A stretch of 64,000 nucleotides of DNA from Odobenus rosmarus divergens. Its lineage: Eukaryota; Chordata; Mammalia; Carnivora; Odobenidae. Both the position numbers and the translations under genes were made by a program. Each line of letters starts with the position of its first letter. The first letter of the stretch is position 1. The DNA lies in the NCBI RefSeq assembly GCF_000321225.1, contig NW_004450481.1, forward strand, positions 67,394 through 131,393. Reading direction: 5' to 3'. Below, piece after piece: positions 1-10,829 of the stretch. Below the pieces are notes generated by a model that was not told the DNA's origin, did not search any database, and saw nothing but the letters and a program-made list of their open reading frames with translations.

Positions 1-164
1 GCCCAGCCTATGCAGTATGGAGCCCGAGCTTCTGTCTCCCCAGCCAGGCACATAGGCATCAGATTAAGTCACAGTGAAGAGTCCTGATTTCACCCTTAAC
101 TGAGCCCCATGCCGCATGCTTGAAGGTCGTTGCTCCTGTCATCATCACATGATTAAGGAGGGCT

Positions 165-275
165 GTTACCATGCCCACTTCTCAGTTAAGGAAACCGAGG
201 CCCAGAGAGGTTGAGCGAGTCACCCAAGGCTACCCAGTGGGGTGAGTAAGAAGCCAGATTCCACGTGTCTCCTGC
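165..275 (-). repeat. MIR fragment
   Basis: Reverse MIR core: GGAAACCGAGGCCCAGAGAG followed by a CACCCAAGGCTACCCAG-type segment. Confidence 0.7.
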
Positions 276-844
276 TTGGGCCTTATGGACCCGCAGACTC
301 CAGACCAGGCCACCCCCACGGCCCTTGAGCCTGCAATGGAGGCTATCTGGACTGGCTGGTCCAGGGTGATAGGCCCCGGAGGGGAGGCCCCCAGCTCGTC
401 CACCAGAATCTGGGCTATTTCTGCCTGAAAGGGGAGAAGGAAGTGGTTTTGCCCCTGGGCTGGGGAGGGAGGTGCAGCCAGCACACATCCGGGGCTGCCT
501 GGTCCGTTAGACACAAGTTCCTACGCTCACAGCCTATGGTGGGTATCGGGCTCCCCAGAATGTTCTAGTTTTTTTTTTAAATCTGAAGAGAAAAATGAAT
601 ACAATAATAATGAATATATAATAGTCCAGCCCAGACTATAACAGTCTAGATGCCAACACAATCGTAAAATATCATTTTAAGTGTGATTTTTTTTTTTTTA
701 GTGTGTTTTGTTTTGTTACAGAGGAAGTCACAAGTGGCCAGACCCTCCTTCCTGACAGGCTGTCTGCTTTGAAACATTAATCATTTCTTACCCTTCTTCA
801 TTGCTTGCTAGTTTATAGATGCCAGGGGGGTGGGGCTTGCACCT

Positions 845-908
845 CTTGGGGTCCCCTCTCTGTCCCCTAGGATCTGGCACACAGTAGGTGCTCAATAAGG
901 CTTGTTGT
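845..908 (+). repeat. L2 3'-end fragment
   Basis: Contains GGCACACAGTAGGTGCTCAA, the conserved L2 3' tail. From here to about 2040 I see no further gene apart from the weak exon candidate. Confidence 0.6.
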
Positions 909-1039
909 GGGTGAAGCAAGGGTGTCCCTCCACCTGCAGCTCAGCGGCTTTGTTGGACCGTAGACAGAGGCTAACCAGAGGTTGTCCCGGTCCCGCCCCT
1001 GGGGCTCACCTGCTTAAGGAAACAGGAACAGCCTGGGGG

Positions 1040-1156
1040 CAGCAGCCCCACCCCCTCTGACTGACGTGCTGACCCTGAATCGAAACCAAGGCTCCTGCGG
1101 GCTCGGGCTCGGAGGACAGCAGGAGGGAGAGCCTCAGCTGCCCAGGGATCTCCCAG
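1040..1156 (+). other. Candidate HSH2D 5' noncoding exon (weak)
   Basis: A GC-rich stretch ends in the strong donor consensus CAG|GTACGT at 1156/1157, correctly oriented toward the HSH2D acceptor at 3885. A nearby GGAA-AC-AGGAA pair (about 1018-1028) and CGAAACCAA (about 1080) resemble ETS/IRF sites, which would suit an immune-cell gene. HSH2D needs at least one upstream noncoding exon, because its ATG exon starts with an acceptor. Only transcript data could confirm this one. Confidence 0.22.
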
Positions 1157-1539
1157 GTACGTGCCGGGTGGAAATCCCTCACCAGCCCCATACCCACTTC
1201 TGTGCCTGCCCCATGCTGGGTGAGGCCAGGGCCCCAAGAGCCTCAGCTCCATCCCAGATTTCTAGAAGAAGGAGCATGGGAGCCATTCTGGGCCAGAAGG
1301 TGGGGCAGGGTGGTAGAGACCAGAAAAGCAGGAGGAATTTTCAGTGGGAGCTGACCATTGAAAAATGGAGCTGGGGCTGGGAGAAGGGCGTTCCTGGCAG
1401 GGAAACAGCATGGGCCAAGGTGTGGAGGTTAAGAGAGCTTGGTCAGTTTGGGGTAGAGCAAGGATGTCCTTAGGGCTGGAGTGCGGGGCACAAGGAGATG
1501 GGGGAGGCCCCAATGTCAGGGTCAGGAAGCAGAAACTTA

Positions 1540-1640
1540 GTATGGATTCATTCATCCCCGGATAGTTATTCATCAGCAGACACCCCTGCACCCTCATCTG
1601 TGCCTGCCCAGCATCAGGTAGTGCTGGGGACCCAGAAAAA
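1540..1640 (-). repeat. L2 tail-like fragment
   Basis: Diverged TTCATTCATC...CAGCATCAGGTAGTGCTGGGGA pattern of an inverted L2 3' end. Weak match. Confidence 0.35.
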
Positions 1641-2064
1641 TCCAAAAGGACCTAGCCCTGGGCCCGGTCTCTAGGAGCCCTTGATGTGGGGGCGACAGAG
1701 CTTTGTGCATCTGGGCCTACTGATAGTAAATGCCTGGGGGCACTCGCCCAGGCCCGTGAGCTTCCCACAGACATCTCCCCTTGCCAAACCAATGTGATAA
1801 CAGAACTGATCCCAGCAGTTCTTAGGGTTGCAAGCTGCCCATCAGCCATAACCATCTGGAAACTTCGAAGAAAAAAAATCTGTTACTTACCAGCCCTGAC
1901 ATGTACACAGCCAGGGGGCACACAACCAGGTTGCTGAGGGAGACCAGCCAGCGCACATGGCCCCGGGGTCCTGCTTTTACTGGGGTTGAGGGTGGGGGGC
2001 TAGGGTTTTGGGGGCTCACTCCTTATTGGTGAATATAAACTGTAAGAGCAGGAATTTAAAGCAT

Positions 2065-2125
2065 GGGAAGAGAGAAAAAGAAAGAAAAAAAAAAGAGAGA
2101 GAGAGAGAAAGAAGGGGGGAAAAAG
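2065..2125. repeat. (GA)n / purine-rich simple repeat
   Basis: Low-complexity GAAAGAAAAA and GAGAGAGAGA run adjoining the first assembly gap. Confidence 0.85.
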
Positions 2126-2163
2126 TGATCCACATGGCCAGTTATCTAAATCAACCAGGATGT

Positions 2164-2213
2164 NNNNNNNNNNNNNNNNNNNNNNNNNNNNNNNNNNNNN
2201 NNNNNNNNNNNNN
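2164..2213. other. Assembly gap (50 N)
   Basis: Unknown bases just after a (GA)-rich simple repeat at about 2065-2125, the likely cause of the gap. Confidence 0.99.
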
Positions 2214-2479
2214 TCTTGGCTCTTTATCTTGTTATGTGGCTTGCAATGTGTTTATTCGCGATAGACTTCATTGAGTTAAAGCAGATGACTTGGCAGTCAA
2301 AGGAAGCTTAAGTCAGGCACTTGAATTACAGGAAGAAAAGCCAACCGTCAGGACTCACACTGCACACAGACACTTGAGCTCCACGAGGCAAGGCTAGGCA
2401 AAACAGGCAGGAACAGAGGGGAAGATGGGAGACAGAGAAGGGGGCCAAGGCTTTGTCTAGGTGAAGAGAAAGGCAAGCT

Positions 2480-2800
2480 GCCTGGAAGAGGGGATATTTT
2501 TGCTGGGTCTTGAAGGATAAATAGGAGTTCTCCCAGGTAGAAGAAAGAACAAACCTGTATACATTACCCCAGGCTAGGACATAACTGGATTCATGAATAT
2601 CTATTATATACCCAGACTGTATAGTTCTGAACCAACTGTACTTTCCCAGGTAAATATCGTCATATCCCCAAACTACAGATGGAACTGAAGGCACAGAGAT
2701 ATTAAGTGACTTACCCAAGGTCACACAGCAGCTAAGTGGGGGAGCTGGGGCTGGAACCCAGGCTATCTGGCTCTGATTCCAGGCTCTTGATTGCTTTGTC
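2480..2800 (-). repeat. Diverged L2 fragment followed by MIR
   Basis: The stretch 2650-2800 is a clear inverted MIR (GGCACAGAGATATTAAGTGA, then AGGTCACACAGCAGCTAAGT and GGAACCCAGG). The left part resembles inverted L2. Nothing recognisable follows at 2830-3380. Confidence 0.65.
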
Positions 2801-3393
2801 ACCCTGCTTTATTAAATATTTCTTAATAGATCTCTTTAATTTTACTCGTCCTAGAATGCCTTTGGGCCTCTCCACGGAGGGCGTGCTCAACATCTGTCTT
2901 CTGGCAGAAGAAAGTCAATATTGACCGGGTTAGTCAATATGTCCCCACCCTCTGGAAACAGCCCAGTAACAATGAACTTCTGCAATATTGAAACATTAGA
3001 TAGGACCAGTGTTGGGGGTGGGCCAGGTTTGGGACGGAATGAAGGGTGACCGTGAAGGGTCATGAGCAGACCACCCAGCAGGGCTTGATCCTGTTGCTGG
3101 TTTTGCATTGATTTGATACTCTTTCATAAATCAGGACTATTATTTTCTTCAGCTCCTTGTCATTGGCTCACAAAGTCCAGTGTTACCCTGAGCTTAAGAC
3201 TGTCAAAACTCATGTGAATTAATGGTTTTGCACCTGACAAGTTACAGGTGTGCTTCCGGGGGCCATCAGACATGACAATGTTGGGAGCAAAGGGAATTAC
3301 TTGGGGCCACATCTCTTTAGGGTTTCTTCACTTACCCTTTTGCCATGTCCACATCCCTCCTGGGACACTGATATTTATTTAAATAAAGTCAGT

Positions 3394-3588
3394 TCTTTTT
3401 TTTTTTTTTAAGTGTTTGAGAGAGAGAGAACTAGCAGGAGGGGCAGAGGGAAAGGGAGAGAGAATCTCTAGCAGACTCCACGCTGAGCATGGAGCCCGAT
3501 GCAGAGCTCAATCTCAGGACCCTGAAATCGCGCCCTGAGCCAAAACCAAGAGTCGGACACTTAATCGACTGTGCCACCCAGGCGCCCC
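3394..3588 (-). mobile_element. CanSINE (tRNA-Lys SINE)
   Basis: Inverted element: T-run, (GA)n, body, then the tRNA head as GCCACCCAGGCGCCCC. It is flanked by the target-site duplication TAAAGTCAGTT at 3384-3394 and 3593-3603. Confidence 0.92.
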
Positions 3589-3885
3589 TCAGTAAAGTCA
3601 GTTTTTAAGCTTAAATGCATATATTTATAAAGGGAGCTTTCTAACACTTGTAGTGATGGTATAATAAGAATAGAAGGACAAGGAAAAATTCTTGGGGGAT
3701 TTTTGGAAGGAGCCAATGAATGAATGCATAGGAGGTGCTCAAGAAACACAAGCCAGGTTCAAGCCCGTTGCTCTGGCCAGTTTGGAGGATTTAACCAGGG
3801 AGGAGGCACCATGAGCTGTAGGAACAGAGCAAAGTACAGGAGGTGGACCAGGCTTGACCCTCTCTCTCTTCCCTCTTTCTGCCAG

Positions 3886-4031
3886 GTAACCGCTCCCCGG
3901 GAAGCCATGACAGAAGCGGGAAAGCTGCCCCCACCACTGCCCCCACGACTGGACTGGTTCGTGCAGACGCAGGTGGTTCAGCTGGCCCAAGAAGGGGTCC
4001 CTGCATGGTTCCACGGTGCCATCTCGAGACA
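3886..4031 (+). CDS. HSH2D: HSH2D coding exon 1 (5' UTR tail plus residues 1-41)
   Basis: The acceptor is a long pyrimidine tract ending CCAG at 3885. The exon carries 21 bases of 5' UTR, then the ATG at 3907, and ends at 4031 before the donor GTAAGG. It encodes the proline-rich N-terminus and the WFHGAIS entry to the SH2 domain. Codon 42 (CA|G) is split across the intron. Confidence 0.93.
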
Positions 4032-7000
4032 GTAAGGACACACACACACCTTCCACCCTGCCCTTCACCCTCTTTCCTTGTCTGCCCCCACCTTGGGCAG
4101 ATTTTCTGCAGAATTCTGGGCTTGGCTTGGTGAAAAGACCTCTGAAGTCCCGGGCAGGAGGGGACTCAGTGTGTGACCAGGGCCAGTTACTTCCCATCCC
4201 TGGACCTCAGCTCTCACTGTACCAGTGGCCACCAGACCAGCACTGCCAGGGACCCATCCCCCAAGGCCAGGTTTCCGTAATCAGTGATGGCAGGATGCAG
4301 CCTCTGAATCCTTCTTAACACAGTGTCCCAAACAGCTGCTCTCAATCCATCAGGGACATGACCTACGTGCACTTTCTACATTGGACTGAGTTCTGAGGAC
4401 ATGAACAAACTCACCTCATTAGTCACCTCCTTCGTCCTAAATGAACGAAGAGAACGTCTATGGCCACCGTTAGCATGTAGGGACATTGAGAGAGCGTTGT
4501 GAAAGCCACAGAGAGGGCGAATTGGCCACTTTCTCTGAGTTCTGGGGGGCGGCGCCCCTAAGAACATACTGTGAGCCACATGTTGCCATTTTAAAGTTTT
4601 TAGTAGCTATATTAAAAGAAGTAAAAAGAAACAGGTGGAATTAATTTTAATCCTATCTTTTCTTCAACCCAGTATATCCAGGATATTATCACTTCAACAT
4701 GAGTACTGAAAGCTCATCCATGAGACAGTATACGTTCCTTTATTTTGTAGTAAGTCTTGAAAATCTGGTATCCTACGCCAAAAGCACATCTTAATTCGGA
4801 CCAGTCACATTTTAAGTGCTCAGTAGCTACACGTGGTCAGTGGCCTCTGGAGTAGACAGCTTGGGTCTCAAGTCTCCCCATCTTGTCCTATAGAAGGCCA
4901 CCTTCCTCTCTGTGAGCCCATGATAACAATAGTAATGATGATAGTGAATACTAGTAATAATTTGGCGAGCAGTTACCAGGTATGAGGGTATTTCAGGCAT
5001 CAGAAGAAAGTCTGTCCTGGGGTCAAGGTCATCAGAGGCCTTCTGCCACTGATGGGAACACCCCTGTGCCTGAACATCCCAAGGTCTGAAACAACAACAA
5101 CAACAACAACAAAGGGTTTTAGGTTTGTTCAGTCCTGGGATGATGGGTGAACCAGGAGTCTGACCAGTATGCTGGGCAGCTGGATCACAGCCTTCTCCCT
5201 CCTTGTGTGTGTCCTTCCAGGGACGCCGAGAATTTGCTGGAGTTACAGCCACTGGGATCCTTTCTCATTAGAGTGAGTCACAGCCACGTGGGCTACACAC
5301 TGTCCTACAAGTAAGGCCAGGGAAGGTGCAAGAGGGCTCTAGGGCTTCCTGGGAGGAGGCAAGGGCTGCTTCATACCACAACTGCTCAGAGAGCAACTGG
5401 TGTGAAGTTCTGGCCAAATCTGGCTGCAGTGAGCAGCTGCAGGTCCGGCTGTAACCAGCAGATGGGGGTTGGTGGTAACAGCCTGTGTGTCTGAGAACAG
5501 GGGCTGCTGGGAGCCCAAGAGTGGCTACTTCCCTCCCCTAAACCCCTCCCGCGCCCCGCCCCCATCCCCTTCAACCGTGTACTTGGCAACTCTCTGACTC
5601 CACCCGGAGGCACATGTTAGGGAAACTCAGGGCAGTCCAGCTCCTTAAGGCCTCAAAACCTGATCTGGTGTCTCACAGGATTCAGCAACACAAAGTACTT
5701 TTCAAAAGGATTCCAGGCCAAAGGAATAAAAAAATCCAGTGACGACTCCACTGCAGAGTTCCCAACCATGGGAAAAGCTTAAACCCTGAGTCACACAGTC
5801 AGAAAGGCTTGGGGCTGCCATTTATATGCTGTGTGACCTTGAACGAGTTACTCAGCCTATCTGTGCCTCCCCCCCGAGTCCTCATCTCTAATATAGGAAT
5901 GCTAAAATTAATTCAAAGTCTTGTGAAAATTAAATAAGAGATAGTAAGCACATGGTGGGCCATTAATAAATGCATCCATTCATTAACAGAGCATTTATTG
6001 AGGACCTGCTGTGTGTCTGGTGCACAGACTTAGCCTGGGGCCGGACTCACATTTTCACTGTCATCACTTCTATTCATCATTTGACCCTAGCCAGGCACCG
6101 AACTAAGCTTTTATCTGCAGTAGCTTATTCCATTTTCATGAGAAATCCTGAGGTCAGCCTTAGTTGCCCCACGTTACAGACAGGGAAATTGAGGCACAGT
6201 GTGGTTTAGTGGCCTACCAGTGTCACGTGGCAAAAACATGCAGAAGGCTACTGGGAACCTGAACAGTAGGGCTGCAGCCTCCTAGCCCCAGCAGTGTTGC
6301 CACAGAGCCCAAAGCTGCTGCCGCCACTTCATGGTGAAGCTCTTGGATGACGGGAGCTTCGTGATCCCCGGAGAGGAGAAGGCGCACACCTCGCTGGACG
6401 CCCTGGTCACCTTCCACCAGCAGCAGCCTGTGCGGCCGCACAGGGACCTGCTGACTCAGCCCTGTGGGCAGGTGAGAGTGGGACCCCGGTGGGCCATAGC
6501 CACCCTCGCAGGGGCTAAGCCCCCTGACTCATTTTGTTCCCGCGCTCCCCATTCAGCCTCTTGGGATTCTGTCACTTTCGTGACCCCTGCCCTCCCTCCC
6601 ACGGCCCCACCCCTCCTGGTCTTGGTTCCCTGCCTCACCCCAGCCCCCCAGGCTAATTTGTTACAAGGGTTCCTTTGGGGGGCTATATAACCTTGGCTGA
6701 TCTATAGGAATAGTGTATCTCCTTATAAGGCTCATGGCGGGGGATGTGGGGGGTGGGGAGGAACAGCGGGTGAGGGAGGTGGGCGGGTGGTCCTAGCTCT
6801 CAGAAGCTACTGTGGGAGGGGCATGCTTCCATACAAGGTCTGTGGGCAAGGCAGTTCCTGAGCCCCGCCTTCTAGGGTTTGTCTGGGACCACCCCATCTC
6901 CCTCCTTGGGGTTGAGCTGCAGGTTCCCTCTGCCCCACAGAAGGATCCAGAGAACTTGGATTATGAGGATCTCTTCTGTTACGCCAATGCATTGACTGAG

Positions 7001-9899
7001 GAAGTTGCCAGCCCCGCCCATGTCCCCAGGGAACATCAGAATCCTTCCTCTTGTCCCAGGGCTGCACCTGAGGAGGTATGTGACAGAAAGACTGGCACCT
7101 CCAACACAGGGGAGGGGCAGGAGCGGAGGTGGCCAGCAGCTGCCAGAGGAGACTTTCTAGAGTGAAAATTAGATCCTACAGCTCCAAGTATAAAACCTTC
7201 CAGTGATTTTTCAAGACACTGCAATTAAAATCCCAACTGTGACCTCAGCTACTCCTCGTGCTCATCACCAGTCCACCTCCAGCCCCTCTGCTATCCTTTC
7301 TGTTGTTCACATACATCAAGCTAGCCTCAGGACCTTTGCATATGCTGGTCCCTCCTCAGGACCGCTGCACATGTTGGTGCCACCCACCTCAGGGCCTTTG
7401 CACATGCTGTGTGTGCTCTGCCCCCGGATTTCCTATGCCTGGCTTCTTTCTTCAATTCTTCAAGTGTCTCCCTCCCCAGACTGAAAGTCGTCCCCTCTGC
7501 ATTCTCCATCACCTCACCCTGTTTATTCACTGCAGGGCACGCCTCACAATTTAAAAAGTCTTTTTGTGGGTTAAAAGTTTATGTGCGGGTTTTCACGTTT
7601 CCTGTCTGCCTCCCCTATCAGACTGTGAGCTCTGGGAGGCCTGGGAATCTGTCTGGCTTATTCCCCCTATCTTGTTCATCTGTCTGCCTCTCCTCCCCTC
7701 AGAGAAGACCTGGCACAGAGAAAGTGCTCAATGAATGAGTCTGTGGAGTAGATGAGTGAATAAATTAATGAATCCCACCTTCTCAGGGCTGACTGGACCT
7801 TCAGGAATCCCTAGGCTAGGTGTCCTCCATGCCCCTCACATGGCAGGGAAGTTCTGACAATAGTGGAAGTGAAACGGGCTGGTAGGATGAACAATGTGGG
7901 TGTGGGGCTAAGCGGTGAAGGGAACAGGGAAGACCTGGAGGAGGTGGCATGGACCTGGGACACGGAGGATAAGGAGGAGTCCGTCACACACAGAGATGCA
8001 GGGAGGGTGTTTCAGGCAGAGAAAAGAGCACATGCAAAGGTCCTGAGGCTCAGTGTATTTGGAAAACAAAAGAACAACAAAAGCCAGTGTGTGGATGGAG
8101 TAGGGTGAATCAAAGGGAGGTCGTTGGGAGGTGAGGGGCCAGGATCAGCAGGAGCCAATCATGCAGGGCCTTGGGGCAGGGTGAGGAGCTGGCGTTCTAT
8201 GCCAGGTGGGCAGGGGGAGTCGCCATGAGGGAGCCCGTGGCTGCCAGCTGCAGGAGGGGCTGCCTGGCGGCAGTGGCAGAGGTGACAGGAAAGAGGCAGG
8301 GAGTCCAAGTGGGAGGGACCAGAAAAGGATCTCTGGGGGTGGAGCAAGAAGAGGATATTGGAGACATTTTAGAAGGGAGCCTGCTGACGGCTTGGAGGTG
8401 GGGGTGAGAGGAAGCAAGGTGTTGTCATGGTTTGAGTCCCTGGGCCCTCCATTATTAGAGAGGTGATCCCAGGATGTGCCACTAAGGGAGCGGGGAAGTG
8501 GGACAGGAGAGGGCAGCCCGTGAAGGGTGTGTTAGGGAGCAGGTTCCCCTGTGGGCAACCAGGGCTTGGTCTCCCTCGGGAAGGCTGGGACTCTGCGTGG
8601 GACATGCACTTTAGTTATCCCACCTTAGGGTTGAGGAGTTGGGGTATTGATCCTCCATCTTCCATTAGGCCTTGGTCAAGTGCTGTTCCTGGGAGATTTT
8701 AATTCTCTGGCACTTCTGGCCTGCCATGGGTCCAGAGAAGGACCCCAGGCAGAGTCCCCACTGCTGGCATTTGGGAGCGGAGCTGGGGGCACTGAGCGCT
8801 CAGGGCAAAGGAATATGGATGGGGCATTGTCGGCATCTGCCCCAAATGTCACCTGAACAACCAAGTAGATCAGGGCCCGAGGACCACATCTGGCCTGTTT
8901 CTGTATGGCCCACAAGCTAAGCAGCTTTTATGTTTTTGAGTGGTTGAAAAAAATAAAAATAAAAGTAGTATTTCATGACCCGTGAAAATCAGATGAAAGT
9001 CGGATTTCCACGTCCATAAAGTTTTATTGGAACTCAGGCACACTCACTCGTTGATGTACGATCTCTGTTGTTTTACAGCAGAGACTGTATGACCAACAGA
9101 CCTGAAAAGATTTGCTCTCTGGCACTTTATGAAAAGAGTTTGCCAGTCCCTGGGGGAGATAGTGAAGCTGTTCATGGGGATGGGAAGGGGGCATGGGATC
9201 AGGTTTGGGGGCTCACCTGGGGTCCTTCTCACCCTCCAGATGTCTGAGTGGGACCCACGTCCCAACCTCCAGGGCAGATTCAGAGCTTTGGTGGGTGGGA
9301 CGGCCCCAGGTCTCACCCGCTCTGGGTTTCAGACCTCCGCGAGGCCGGTCCTGCTCCATCACCCAAGGGGAAGGAAGCCACCAGCAGAGATGGACAGAGC
9401 TTCCACGGAGGAAGCCACTTCCTCCTGCCCCCCAAAAGCTCCTCTTGAGAAGGCTTGCCAGAAACTCTGGAGGAACCTCAAGATGCTCCCCCAGACAGGC
9501 AAGAGGGTTCAGCAGCAGCTGACATCCCACCTGCCTTCTACGAACTTGTCATCACTCTGGAGTGCTGGGCCACCGGCAGTGACACACAGCTCGGGGACCA
9601 GGCCAGGTGACGCACACTGGGAAGATAATGTCGACACAGACCGCTCTGTGGCCATGTCCCTTGCAAGCCCCTCGCAGCCCCAGGATCTGAGAGGCAGAGC
9701 TGACCCCTCCAGGAAGGTCTCAAGATTGGCCAGCTGGAGCGAGGCAACCCCGAGGGTCAAGGGTTGGCACCAAGCAGTAGTGAGGGTCCTGTCCCCAAAA
9801 CTGTCCAAACCAGAGACAAAGGACTTGGCAGAACCCCAGAAGGACTGGCTCCCCGAGGAGTACCGCCCACCGCCACCCTTCGCCCCTGGGTACTGTTAG
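3907..9899 (+). CDS. HSH2D: HSH2D, haematopoietic SH2 domain-containing adaptor (five coding exons, 360 aa)
   Basis: Coding exons are 3907-4031, 5221-5310, 6306-6471, 6941-7075 and 9333-9899; phase is kept at every GT-AG junction. The 360-residue product (the human protein is about 352) begins MTEAGKLPPPLPPRLDWF, an N-terminal SH3-ligand-like proline stretch. A single SH2 domain spans about residues 34-125: it opens at WFHGAIS (W34) and carries the phosphotyrosine-binding arginine R59 in FLIRVS. The tyrosine motif DYEDLF (Y135) follows. The long C-terminal exon (residues 173-360) is low in recognisable structure and ends PPPFAPGYC. The family is a cytoplasmic adaptor (also called ALX) acting downstream of T- and B-cell receptors and CD28. 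The start is the first ATG after the acceptor at 3885 and fits the family N-terminus. The gene is convergent with CIB3. Identification is by recognition of the protein and by synteny. Confidence 0.96.
4570..4860. repeat. hAT-like DNA transposon fossil in HSH2D intron
   Basis: Contains GTGAGCCACATGTTGCCATT and CACATTTTAAGTGCTCAGTA with AGCTACACGTGGTCAGTGGC, typical of an old mammalian nonautonomous hAT family. I do not name the family. A (CAA)n run follows at about 5090-5113. Confidence 0.5.
5090..5113. repeat. (CAA)n microsatellite
   Basis: Seven or so CAA units in HSH2D intron 1, about 110 bases before coding exon 2. Confidence 0.9.
5221..5310 (+). CDS. HSH2D: HSH2D coding exon 2 (SH2 core, FLIRVS)
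   Basis: Acceptor CTTCCAG ends at 5220 and donor GTAAGG starts at 5311. The exon encodes residues 42-71, including the phosphotyrosine-binding arginine R59 of FLIRVS and the HVGYTLSY strand. Codon 72 (AA|A) is split. Confidence 0.95.
5785..5975 (+). repeat. MIR
   Basis: MIR core in sense orientation: TGCTGTGTGACCTTGAACGA, then GTTACTCAGCCTATCTGTGC and the A-rich 3' part. Confidence 0.8.
6085..6235 (-). repeat. MIR
   Basis: Inverted MIR: CAGACAGGGAAATTGAGGCA and following core. It ends about 70 bases before HSH2D coding exon 3. Confidence 0.7.
6306..6471 (+). CDS. HSH2D: HSH2D coding exon 3 (SH2 C-terminal half)
   Basis: Acceptor GCCACAG ends at 6305 and donor GTGAGA starts at 6472. The exon encodes residues 72-127 (HFMVKLLDDGSFVIPGE, then HTSLDALVTFHQQQP) and closes the SH2 domain. 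It ends in phase 0. Confidence 0.95.
6941..7075 (+). CDS. HSH2D: HSH2D coding exon 4 (post-SH2 linker, DYEDLF)
   Basis: Acceptor CCCCACAG ends at 6940 and donor GTATGT starts at 7076. The 45 codons begin KDPENLDYEDLF, a tyrosine in an acidic setting that could be phosphorylated (inference). Phase 0 at both ends. Confidence 0.93.
7215..7770 (+). repeat. L2 LINE 3' region with internal tandem triplication
   Basis: L2 landmarks are CCTCAGGACCTTTGCATATG, then CAGACTGTGAGCTCTGGGAG and AAGTGCTCAATGAATGA. About 33 bases around the first landmark are repeated three times at about 7322-7410. Confidence 0.75.
7985..8190 (-). repeat. L2 fragment
   Basis: Inverted L2 features: AGCACATGCAAAGGTCCTGA followed by the CATGCAGGGCCTTGG segment. 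The following 8200-8850 is G-rich intron with nothing recognised. Confidence 0.55.
8855..9152. repeat. hAT-type DNA transposon fossil
   Basis: Contains TAAAGTTTTATTGGAACTCA, then TTTTACAGCAGAGACTGTAT and GAGTTTGCCAGTCCC, the hallmark of an abundant eutherian hAT MITE. It ends about 180 bases before HSH2D exon 5. Confidence 0.65.
9333..9899 (+). CDS. HSH2D: HSH2D coding exon 5 (C-terminal region and stop)
   Basis: Acceptor GGTTTCAG ends at 9332. Translation in phase 0 gives 188 residues with the family block EATSSCPPKAPL and the C-terminus LPEEYRPPPPFAPGYC, then TAG at 9897-9899. An open frame reaches back into the intron to 9129, but the acceptor and family alignment fix the exon start at 9333. 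Confidence 0.94.
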   Translation, partial: TSARPVLLHHPRGRKPPAEMDRASTEEATSSCPPKAPLEKACQKLWRNLKMLPQTGKRVQQQLTSHLPSTNLSSLWSAGPPAVTHSSGTRPGDAHWEDNVDTDRSVAMSLASPSQPQDLRGRADPSRKVSRLASWSEATPRVKGWHQAVVRVLSPKLSKPETKDLAEPQKDWLPEEYRPPPPFAPGYC

Positions 9900-10010
9900 A
9901 GAAGAGCTTTGCCCTGGCTCTGGGGGCTGCTCACACTGGACCCCTTATTGTCTACCCACCAGTCCTCAGGAACCTGAGAAATGTAATAAAGACATCGCTT
10001 GGGTCTGGTC
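9900..10010 (+). terminator. HSH2D: HSH2D 3' UTR with poly(A) signal AATAAA at 9985-9990
   Basis: A canonical AATAAA lies 86 bases after the stop codon, so the 3' UTR is only about 100 bases. The cleavage point itself cannot be read from sequence alone. Confidence 0.75.
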
Positions 10011-10039
10011 CTACAACTGCCGATCGGGTGACCTGGTTA

Positions 10040-10665
10040 TGTGAATAATAATTATCAGTTACAGCAAGGGTCTCGGGCACCTACTGTGTGCCAGGCCCCA
10101 TGCCAAAGCCTCCAAGTTCCCTATTTCTGTTACACCTCTGAGCAGGCCCAGTAGATAGGCTCATGCTGCATACTTTAAAGAAGAGACTAAGGGTCAGAGA
10201 GGAGGAGAGGCATGGCCAAGGTCACCTAGCTAGAGGGTGTCAGTGCCAGGATTTGAAACCCGGTCAGTTGGAGCTCTTTGGCCACATCCTCTGCACCTGG
10301 CTCAAGTCTAAGTACATCCTTGCCTATAAACAGAGCTGTTCACACCTTCCTCCTGGGGTTCTCCTGCAAATGAGGGAGGTGAGACTTGGAGAGGGCTTGG
10401 CACACTCACGACACCAACTTCAGAAGCATGGGAGCCCCTTTAAAGAAAGAGAGGCAGCCCAGGGTCATGGTTAGCAGTGGGTTCTGGGGGAAATCCCAGG
10501 TCACATGGCCGTGTGACCTCTAGTGAGTCACTAGGCCTCTCTAGGCTTGTTTTCTCACCTGGAAAGTGGGAAGAAGAGCAGCTCGTCTTTCTCAGGATGA
10601 ACCAACTGGATGCACATAAAACCTGAGGCTTTGGCTCACAGTAGGTGCTTAATAAGTGGAGGTTA
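10040..10665. repeat. Two MIR elements between HSH2D and CIB3 (minus, then plus)
   Basis: 10040-10290 is inverted MIR (CACCTACTGTGTGCCAGG, then AGGTCACCTAGCTAGAGG). 10455-10665 is sense MIR (GTGTGACCTCTAGTGAGTCA). Together they fill much of the intergenic space. Confidence 0.7.
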
Positions 10666-10829
10666 GGGTGGGAGTGGGTGCTCTAGAAATGATGCACAGT
10701 GGAGGTGTCTGGGAACGTGCCTGGCAGCTAGTTTCGATTGCAGGAATGACCACTCCCTGGACTGACTGGACCTATAGATGGGCCCCAGGCTGACCCACAG
10801 GTGGAGTGGGTGTGGGGCTTCTCAAATCT

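Noticed and set aside
1..3885. The 3' end of RAB8A, the expected upstream neighbour.
   Set aside because: No RAB8A C-terminal coding sequence was recognised here, so it presumably lies outside the window.
9129..9899. A 256-codon frame read as a separate gene.
   Set aside because: Its last 188 codons are HSH2D exon 5. The upstream part is intron and transposon sequence cut off by the acceptor at 9332.
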